DNA of 6,199 bases. Source: Erythrobacter sp. UBA3075 (GTDB lineage Bacteria; Pseudomonadota; Alphaproteobacteria; Sphingomonadales; Sphingomonadaceae). The notes below the pieces were generated by a model, which was not told where the DNA came from, ran no database searches, and saw only the letters and a program-made list of their open reading frames with translations. Below are positions 1-5,000 of the stretch, piece after piece (the first letter of the stretch is position 1; each line of letters opens with the position of its first letter). The stretch is taken from positions 1,131-7,329 of the forward strand of contig DFBR01000197.1 in the NCBI GenBank assembly GCA_002367375.1, read 5' to 3'. The translations under genes and the position numbers were made by a program.

Positions 1-7
1 GGTTTGC

Positions 8-37
8 CTTGCCCCTGGTTTGCAATGCCGGGGCAAG
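8..37 (+). terminator. GC-rich stem-loop upstream of the BCCT gene, possible terminator of an unseen gene
   Basis: CTTGCCCC (8-15) pairs perfectly with GGGGCAAG (30-37). After one bulged T, two more pairs form (GG 17-18 with CC 28-29), leaving a 9-nt loop. Neither side carries a clear T-run, so a classical rho-independent terminator is not proven. It could end a gene lying left of the window or be a structure in the leader of the transporter gene. Confidence 0.35.
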
Positions 38-111
38 CCTCTATGGTCATGGGCTCTTCCCAATTTCGCCATCTATGCCGCGCAGCAGGTCGCCGCGCGA
101 AGATGATGGCC

Positions 112-116
112 AGGAG
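112..116 (+). promoter_or_regulatory. Ribosome binding site that fixes the GTG start
   Basis: AGGAG lies 8 nt before GTG at 125. An in-frame TGA at 119-121 rules out any earlier start in the transporter frame. The ATG at 121 is in another frame that stops at 157-159, and it sits only 4 nt from the AGGAG, so GTG 125 is the better start. Confidence 0.75.
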
Positions 117-124
117 CCTGATGC

Positions 125-1831
125 GTGACACAGCAAATACCGGTAACAAACGCGGGTGACGCTCCGGTTGACCCGCCACTGGTAGATTTGCCTATCGAAA
201 CGTGCAGCAAGGGCGGCTTTTACGATGGCTTTAGCCGTCAGGTCGCCATCCCTTCCAAGATCATCGTTTCCCTCCTCATCATGTGGGCGATTTTCTTTCC
301 GGTGCAGGCCAATGAAGCGCTGACCGCCGCGAATTCATCGATAATTTCGACCTTTAGCGGTTGGTATGTCTATCTGGTGGCGGCCGTCATGGTCGTTGCT
401 CTGGCGCTGGCGATAATTCCGCAGACAGGCAGCTTGCGTATCGGCAATCCGGGGGAGACTCCGGAATTTGGTCGGTTCAGCTGGTTCTCCATGCTGTTTG
501 GCGCAGGCATCGGCATTGGCATGCTGACCTATTCGACCGGCGAGCCGCTGGCGCACTTTGCCAACAACCCCGATATCATTCGCGGAATGTCTGAGCCGCT
601 GTCACAAGAGGCGGTGCGTACGGCCTATATCTATAGCTTCCTGCACTGGGGATTGGCCGCCTGGGCTATCTATGGGGTTGTTGGCCTTGCCATCGGCTAT
701 GTCGCCTATCGCCGGAACCTGCCGCTGACCATCCGCTCTGCGCTCGCGCCGCTGTTTGGCAAAGTGATGTCGGGCAATGCTGGGCATGTGGTCGATATTG
801 TCGCAGTGGTCGCCACCATTCTGGGCGTTGCTGTCACAATGGGATTGGGAGTCGAACAATTCGTCGCCGGGCTATACCGGCTGGGGCTAGGCGAATGGCT
901 CATAAATGCAGAAGGCAGCTCCACGCCTGTTGCCATTGTCGTGTCGCTGATCCTGCTGGTTGGGGCATCTACTCTCAGCGCATTGTCGGGCGTCGGTCGC
1001 GGGATCAAATGGCTGTCCAACCTCAATATGGGCCTGTCCTTCGCGCTGCTCGCTCTGTTTGCCATAGTCGGATCGGGCCTGCTGGGTCTCGAACTACTGG
1101 GGACGGGCATTTACGATTACATCCGCACCTTGCCCCAAACAGCGCTGACACTGTTCTCCTCTGATGGCAGCGAGACGGGCGATGCGCTGGTGCAATGGCA
1201 GCTCGACTGGTCGGTATTCTATTGGGCGTGGTGGATTGCCTTCGCGCCTTTCGTGGGCATGTTCATTGCCCGCATTTCGCGCGGACGCACGGTGCGCGAA
1301 TATGTGCTGGGCGTTTTGCTGGTGCCGTCGCTGATGTGCTTTGTGTGGATGACGCTGGTGGGCGGCACGGCGATTGATCTGGAGCTGAGCGGCGCGGCTG
1401 GCGGCAGCATTGTCGGCGCGAATATGTCCGACCAATTGTTCGCCACGCTGGCAGTCCTGCTCGATCCGGCGATGGCCTCAATCGTGTCCGGCCTCGTGGT
1501 GCTGCTGCTGATGACATACCTCATCACCAGCGCTGATAGCGCGATCCTGATCGTCAACACCATCAACGGCGCGGGCGAGAATGAAGGGCGGCGGGGCACG
1601 CATATCCTGTTCTGGGGCGCGGCCTTGGCGTTTGTGGTTGGCTCCATGCTGATTATCGGCGGAATCGATGCCATCCGTATCACCATGATAATCGGCGCAC
1701 TTCCTTTCTCGGTCGTGGTGGCGCTGATGGCGATTTCCATCGTCAAGGCGATCGCCTTTGACATCATCCGCAAACGGCATGGCGTGCCTACTACTGCGCT
1801 GGCGTGTGAGGATTGGGGGGCGGGTAAGTAG
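125..1831 (+). CDS. BCCT-family (betaine/choline/carnitine type) secondary transporter
   Basis: This 568-residue inner-membrane protein is a complete BCCT carrier, a family that imports quaternary ammonium or related compounds such as betaine, choline, carnitine or DMSP. I see about 12 hydrophobic segments between residues 45 and 545. The glycine-rich third helix reads GAGIGIG (126-132) followed by GEPLAHF. The family signature is clear: FYWAWW (365-370), PFVGMF (375-380) and ARISRGRT near 382-389. Aligned by eye with BetP, the aromatic cage residues W175, W180, Y183 and W370 are kept, while the position of BetP Trp377 is F373. TS at 468-469 matches the BetP Na2 sodium ligands, so sodium coupling is likely. 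The charged C-terminal tail after the last helix is only about 25 residues, shorter than the BetP osmosensing tail, which argues for uptake of a nutrient rather than strict osmotic control (inference). Start is GTG. The exact substrate is not readable. Confidence 0.93.
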   Translation: MTQQIPVTNAGDAPVDPPLVDLPIETCSKGGFYDGFSRQVAIPSKIIVSLLIMWAIFFPVQANEALTAANSSIISTFSGWYVYLVAAVMVVALALAIIPQTGSLRIGNPGETPEFGRFSWFSMLFGAGIGIGMLTYSTGEPLAHFANNPDIIRGMSEPLSQEAVRTAYIYSFLHWGLAAWAIYGVVGLAIGYVAYRRNLPLTIRSALAPLFGKVMSGNAGHVVDIVAVVATILGVAVTMGLGVEQFVAGLYRLGLGEWLINAEGSSTPVAIVVSLILLVGASTLSALSGVGRGIKWLSNLNMGLSFALLALFAIVGSGLLGLELLGTGIYDYIRTLPQTALTLFSSDGSETGDALVQWQLDWSVFYWAWWIAFAPFVGMFIARISRGRTVREYVLGVLLVPSLMCFVWMTLVGGTAIDLELSGAAGGSIVGANMSDQLFATLAVLLDPAMASIVSGLVVLLLMTYLITSADSAILIVNTINGAGENEGRRGTHILFWGAALAFVVGSMLIIGGIDAIRITMIIGALPFSVVVALMAISIVKAIAFDIIRKRHGVPTTALACEDWGAGK

Positions 1832-1903
1832 CAATTTAAGTTGTGAGCATGACGTCAATCGACTGATTACGAAAAAGCTTCGCTACACTTGAATTGCACT
1901 TCG

Positions 1904-1932
1904 AAATTGCGCGAAAAAAACGCGATCAATTT
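1904..1932 (+). repeat. Inverted repeat with A7 loop
   Basis: AAATTGCGCG (1904-1913) pairs with CGCG (1921-1924) and CAATTT (1927-1932). The loop is seven A residues, with a 2-nt AT bulge on the right arm. The sequence after it is ACTAATAAAA, not T-rich, so it is a poor intrinsic terminator for the transporter gene. It overlaps the -35 element of the candidate promoter and may be a protein site instead. Confidence 0.35.
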
Positions 1933-1958
1933 ACTAATAAAATTCGACGCACTATAAA
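1930..1958 (+). promoter_or_regulatory. Candidate sigma-70 type promoter for the TonB-dependent receptor
   Basis: TTTACT (1930-1935, four of six matches to TTGACA) is followed by a 17-bp spacer and TATAAA (1953-1958, five of six matches to TATAAT). Transcription would start near 1965 and give a leader of about 236 nt. It is the best-spaced pair I found in the gap, and it sits in the AT-rich core. Confidence 0.45.
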
Positions 1959-1965
1959 AGTTCAG

Positions 1966-1980
1966 AACAATTCTATTGTT
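1966..1980. promoter_or_regulatory. Dyad AACAAT-TCT-ATTGTT, operator candidate 1
   Basis: Perfect 6-3-6 inverted repeat placed 7 bp after the candidate -10 box, at the predicted transcription start. A bound protein there would block initiation. It shares the core ACAAT-N3-ATTGT with a second site at 2001-2013. The regulator is not identifiable from the sequence. Confidence 0.4.
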
Positions 1981-2000
1981 ATTCCATTTTTACATAGCTG

Positions 2001-2013
2001 ACAATTTGATTGT
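2001..2013. promoter_or_regulatory. Dyad ACAAT-TTG-ATTGT, operator candidate 2
   Basis: Perfect 5-3-5 inverted repeat with the same half-sites as the dyad at 1966-1980. The two centres (1973 and 2007) are 34 bp apart, a little over three helical turns, so two dimers could bind nearly the same DNA face. Confidence 0.4.
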
Positions 2014-2025
2014 GGTTATTTTGCA

Positions 2026-2066
2026 ACAGCAAGAATAGCAGTCTGGGAAAACCGGGCGCTTGCTGT
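2026..2066 (+). repeat. Stem-loop in the receptor mRNA leader
   Basis: ACAGCAAG (2026-2033) is a perfect complement of CTTGCTGT (2059-2066). Nested inside, CTGG (2043-2046) pairs with CCGG (2052-2055, one G-U) around a GAAAA loop. There is no T-run behind it, so it reads as leader structure rather than a terminator. Confidence 0.4.
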
Positions 2067-2101
2067 GGAATCCTGACCAGCGGGTCGCTATTCGTCTGCG
2101 C

Positions 2102-2125
2102 ACGGGCGAGAATTCTTTTCGCCGT
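2102..2125 (+). repeat. Second stem-loop in the receptor mRNA leader
   Basis: GGCGAGAA (2105-2112) pairs with TTTTCGCC (2116-2123) with one G-U pair and a TTC loop. AC (2102-2103) and GT (2124-2125) extend the stem past one bulged G. Downstream, GTGA (2165-2168) can pair with TCAC (2174-2177), and the same TCAC can pair instead with GTGA at 2179-2182, so alternative folds exist near the start codon. Confidence 0.35.
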
Positions 2126-2186
2126 ATTCAGATCAAGATTGCACCGCATTCGCTTTTTCGCGGCGTGATCGCTTCACTGTGACCTC

Positions 2187-2198
2187 AAGGGGCCCCTT
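2187..2198 (+). promoter_or_regulatory. Perfect palindrome AAGGGGCCCCTT covering the receptor ribosome site
   Basis: The Shine-Dalgarno sequence AAGGGG (2187-2192) is 8 nt from ATG 2201 and forms the left half of a perfect 12-bp palindrome that ends 2 nt before the start codon. In RNA, AAGG could pair with CCTT around a GGCC loop, which would hide the ribosome site. As an RNA dimer or DNA site the full 12 bp could pair. Confidence 0.6.
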
Positions 2199-2200
2199 AC

Positions 2201-4900
2201 ATGTTGAAACTCACCAGCGGCGCGTCAATCGGCGCGCTTGCCATCGCAATCGCTACGCCTGCCATGGCGCAGGATACCGGCCCACAGGGAGCTGGCGAAG
2301 AAGCCGCGCAGGAACGTACCGGCGGCGTCGGCACCATTGTCGTGACCGCGCAGAAGCGCGAAGAAGACTTGCAGGATGTTCCGATCAGCGTGCAGGCGCT
2401 CGGTGAAGAAGGCTTGCAGGAACTCGCGATTGCGACTTTCGACGATTACCTCGATCAACTGCCCAGCGTGACCGCAGGCGGCAGCGGCCCAGGCCAGTCG
2501 ACCATCTACATTCGCGGCCTTGCCTCGACCACGCCGAACTTGACGACGGCTGGTGTTGCTGGCCTTGCTCCCAACGTCGCGCTCTATCTGGACGAGCAGC
2601 CGCTCGCGCAGCCGGGCCGTAATCTCGACGTTTACGCAGCTGATCTTTCGCGCATCGAAGTGCTGTCTGGTCCGCAAGGCACGCTGTTTGGCGCAAGCTC
2701 GCAGGCAGGCGTTGTGCGCCTCATCACCAACAAGCCGAGCCTTGCCGGTTTCGACGCTGGTGCATCCGCTGGCGTGTCCTTCACCCGCGATGGTGAAACA
2801 AGCTACAATGCCGAATTGATGCTGAACGTGCCGGTCACCGACAGTTTTGCACTGCGCGGCGTTGTCTACCTTGACCACCAGGGCGGCTATATCGACAATG
2901 TCCCGGGCACCCGTGACCTGACCGAAAGCGCTCGCTTCCGTCCCGAAGGCACGGTGCGTTCGAACGGTACGCCGGTCAGCGCGCTGCGCGCCGGTTTCCA
3001 GTCGACCGACGATCCCTTGACTGCCTTCAACGAAAACCCGGTCAACAATCCGAATGTCAACTTCCTTGCCGCCGACAATGCCGGCATCGCGCAGGACGAC
3101 TTCAACGACACGCAGTACTCTGGCTTCCGTGCCACCGCGCTGTGGGAAATCACTCCTGACTGGACCATCACTGTCGCGCATTCGCGCCAGAGCGTGGAAT
3201 CGGACGGCGTTTTCTTCGCTGATCCGGAACTGCCGGGCGGTCTTGACGAGCTGGAAGTCCAGCGTTTCGAAGAAGACCGTCTGGAAGACAATTTCTCGAA
3301 CACCAGCTGGACGGTCGAAGGCCGTCTGGCGATGCTCGATGTGGTCTACACCGGTGCCTACACCGACCGCGAAACCGACCAGCGCGTTGATTACACCGAC
3401 TATCTCTTCGTCGGTCAGTATCTGCCCTATTACATCTGTGATGGCGGCGTGAGTTATCCCGGCGCGGGCGGCCCGAGCGGCACGTGTCAGGCCCCGAACC
3501 TGTATGTGACATCTGTCTCTGACACGACCGTGTTCACGCAGGAACTGCGCTTTGCCACACCGTCTGATTGGCGCGTGCGGGCGCAGGCTGGCGGCTTCTA
3601 TTCCGATCTGCAGCTGGAAGAGCGCAACGATTTTGCCTATCCCGGCAATGTGATCGCGCAGCCGTTTGGCCCGTTCAAGCCGAACTTCCCGCAGACCGGC
3701 TTCACCACCGATGCGGGCCCGTTCCCGGCTGATACGATCTTCCGCAATGACATTCGCCGGACCGACGAACAGCTCGGCTTCTTTGGTGAAGTCAGCTTTG
3801 ACATCGTGCCTGACCTGCTGACCATCACCGGCGGCGTGCGCTATTACGACATCGAAGTGGATTTCGAAGGCAGCGCCAACGGTTCGTTCTGCAACAGCTT
3901 CAGCGCGGAAGACCAGAACGCCTTCGGCACCGATATCAACGATCTGTATGACGGGGACGGCCAGTTCACCTTCATTGGTTCGTGCTCGGCTGCACTGCGC
4001 CAGACCTTTGACCTGAACGATTCGCTGGCGGACATTCAGGCGGCCGGCCTTTCGGCTACGCAGGCGCAGCAAGTGTTCAACTCGGTTCGCGCTCCTGATG
4101 TGGCCGCAACCAGCGGCACGATCTTCAAGGGCACGCTGACGTTAACACCGACCGAAGATACGCTGTTTTACGCGACCTATTCGGAAGGTTTCCGTCCGGG
4201 TCTGCTCAACCGTCCGGGCGGCGCGACCAATGGCGCAGGCTTCACCGTTCCGTTCGAGCTCGAAACCGATGAGGTGCAGAACTACGAATTGGGCTGGAAG
4301 CTCGACCTGATCGACGGCCAGTTGCGTTTCAACGGCAGCGCCTTCTATGTCGACATCAGCAATCTGCAGACGACCATTTTCGATCCCAGCATCACCAATC
4401 TGTTCTTCTCGGACAATGCGGCCGATGCGGAGATCTACGGTCTGGAAGCTGATTTCACGGTTGCGCCTTACGCGACGCCGGGTCTGACGATTGCGGGTGC
4501 CTTCTCTGTTCTCGATACCGAGATCACCGAAGTGCTCACGCCGACGAATGACGTGCTGGTGGGCGAACCGCTCGCCTTCGCGCCGGAATTCCAAGGCAAC
4601 ATCCGCGTGCGTTACGAATGGGATTTGTCGAGCACGCTCGAAGCCTTCGTCATGCCGCAGGTCACCCACTCGGCATCGAAGTTCACCGACATCATCGAAA
4701 TCAACAAGCTTGAGCTCGACAGCTACACCGTTGTCGATCTCGCGGCTGGCGTGGTCGCCGATGAATGGCGCTTTGAAGTGTTCGGCGAAAACCTGTTTGA
4801 CGAGCGCGCGCAGATTTCGGGCAATTACGTGAATGACCGTCCTCGCATCTCGGTCAATCGTCCGATGACCGTGGGCTTCCGGGTCTCTTACGACTACTGA
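2201..4900 (+). CDS. TonB-dependent outer-membrane receptor
   Basis: This 899-residue protein is a complete TonB-dependent receptor, an outer-membrane barrel that takes up a scarce ligand using energy passed on by TonB-ExbBD. The first 23 residues are a signal peptide (MLK, a hydrophobic stretch, then AMA before QD). GTIVVTAQKREE (45-55 region) is the TonB box and start of the plug. The plug runs to about residue 180 with IYIRGL (102-107) and LSGPQGTLFG (155-164). The barrel fills the rest and ends in YDY, an aromatic C-terminus as expected for insertion by BAM. The plug end reads GASSQAGVVRLITNKP rather than the common GRN-type motif. There are exactly four cysteines, C413/C429 and C564/C595, each pair in a likely surface loop. 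Start is set by AAGGGG 8 nt upstream and by the signal peptide. The substrate is unknown; nothing nearby points to iron, vitamin B12 or a named glycan. The TPR protein gene follows 100 nt later. Confidence 0.95.
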   Translation: MLKLTSGASIGALAIAIATPAMAQDTGPQGAGEEAAQERTGGVGTIVVTAQKREEDLQDVPISVQALGEEGLQELAIATFDDYLDQLPSVTAGGSGPGQSTIYIRGLASTTPNLTTAGVAGLAPNVALYLDEQPLAQPGRNLDVYAADLSRIEVLSGPQGTLFGASSQAGVVRLITNKPSLAGFDAGASAGVSFTRDGETSYNAELMLNVPVTDSFALRGVVYLDHQGGYIDNVPGTRDLTESARFRPEGTVRSNGTPVSALRAGFQSTDDPLTAFNENPVNNPNVNFLAADNAGIAQDDFNDTQYSGFRATALWEITPDWTITVAHSRQSVESDGVFFADPELPGGLDELEVQRFEEDRLEDNFSNTSWTVEGRLAMLDVVYTGAYTDRETDQRVDYTDYLFVGQYLPYYICDGGVSYPGAGGPSGTCQAPNLYVTSVSDTTVFTQELRFATPSDWRVRAQAGGFYSDLQLEERNDFAYPGNVIAQPFGPFKPNFPQTGFTTDAGPFPADTIFRNDIRRTDEQLGFFGEVSFDIVPDLLTITGGVRYYDIEVDFEGSANGSFCNSFSAEDQNAFGTDINDLYDGDGQFTFIGSCSAALRQTFDLNDSLADIQAAGLSATQAQQVFNSVRAPDVAATSGTIFKGTLTLTPTEDTLFYATYSEGFRPGLLNRPGGATNGAGFTVPFELETDEVQNYELGWKLDLIDGQLRFNGSAFYVDISNLQTTIFDPSITNLFFSDNAADAEIYGLEADFTVAPYATPGLTIAGAFSVLDTEITEVLTPTNDVLVGEPLAFAPEFQGNIRVRYEWDLSSTLEAFVMPQVTHSASKFTDIIEINKLELDSYTVVDLAAGVVADEWRFEVFGENLFDERAQISGNYVNDRPRISVNRPMTVGFRVSYDY

Positions 4901-4921
4901 TCCGCGCTCACTTTTGAGACA

Positions 4922-4970
4922 CAGAGCGGCGGGAGCGAACGACAGGTTCGCTTCCGCCGCTTTGCTTTGT
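4922..4970 (+). terminator. Rho-independent terminator after the receptor gene
   Basis: AGCGGCGGGAGCGAAC (4925-4940) pairs with GTTCGCTTCCGCCGCT (4946-4961): 16 pairs with one G-U and a GACAG loop. Three further pairs (4922-4924 with 4962-4964, one G-U) are possible. A T-rich tail (TTTGCTTTGT, 4961-4970) follows. It starts 21 nt after the stop codon. It lies between the receptor and the TPR gene, so it probably lowers but need not abolish read-through. Confidence 0.85.
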
Positions 4971-4973
4971 AAG

Positions 4974-4985
4974 AAGCCCGGGCTT
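4974..4985. repeat. Perfect palindrome AAGCCCGGGCTT before the TPR gene
   Basis: Perfect 12-bp palindrome followed by TTTGTT-like sequence. In RNA it gives only AAGC/GCTT around a CCGG loop, so it might act as a small second terminator stem or as a protein site. It has the same AAG...CTT outer form as the palindrome at 2187-2198, also placed just before a start codon. Confidence 0.4.
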
Positions 4986-4989
4986 TGTT

Positions 4990-4994
4990 AAAGG
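4990..4994 (+). promoter_or_regulatory. Ribosome binding site of the TPR gene
   Basis: AAAGG is 6 nt from ATG 5001 but only 3 nt from ATG 4998, so 5001 is the better start. An in-frame TAA at 4989-4991 excludes earlier starts. AAAG (4990-4993) can also pair with CTTT (4983-4986) across a GTT loop, a weak hairpin over the site. Confidence 0.55.
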
Positions 4995-5000
4995 CGCATG

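Larger units (their letters stand above)
1832..2200. other. 369-bp intergenic control region with AT-rich core
   Basis: No gene is seen on either strand here. The part from 1901 to 2040 has 44 G/C in 140 bases by hand count, far below the flanking genes. It contains an A7 run (1914-1920), the candidate promoter, and two dyads. The right part (2041-2200) returns to higher GC and holds stem-loops suited to an mRNA leader. No convincing T-tailed terminator follows the transporter stop codon. The weak hairpin at 1904-1932 is the nearest candidate. Confidence 0.7.

Noticed and set aside
1..159. Open frame from the left edge through ATG 43 and ATG 121 to TGA 157-159, overlapping the transporter start
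   Set aside because: It could be a leader peptide or the end of an upstream gene, but the sequence has no recognisable features, no good ribosome site before ATG 43, and runs through a stem-loop. Chance openness is more likely.
1219..1773. 184-codon minus-strand frame inside the transporter gene
   Set aside because: Composition is low in complexity (Met, Ile, Ser, Thr, Pro rich), as expected from the complement of hydrophobic membrane codons. No domain is seen.
1854..1870. Small hairpin GT(c)AATC-GACT-GATTAC after the transporter stop codon
   Set aside because: The stem is short, bulged and followed by an A-run instead of T residues, so it does not qualify as a terminator.
1998..2021. CTGACA with TTATTT as another promoter
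   Set aside because: The spacer is only 12 bp, too short for a sigma-70 promoter. The pair at 1930-1958 with a 17-bp spacer is better.
2225..4072. 615-codon open frame on the minus strand opposite the receptor gene
   Set aside because: Its codons are exactly in register with the receptor's codons. In GC-rich genes the sense codons TTA, CTA and TCA are rare, so this antisense frame stays open by chance. Its protein is rich in Arg, Ala and Val with no recognisable domain, while the plus strand is a clear complete receptor.
125..4900. A joint operon or shared function of the BCCT carrier and the receptor
   Set aside because: They are separated by 369 bp with a candidate promoter and operator-like dyads, and nothing links a quaternary-amine carrier to this receptor. 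Simple adjacency is the safer reading.
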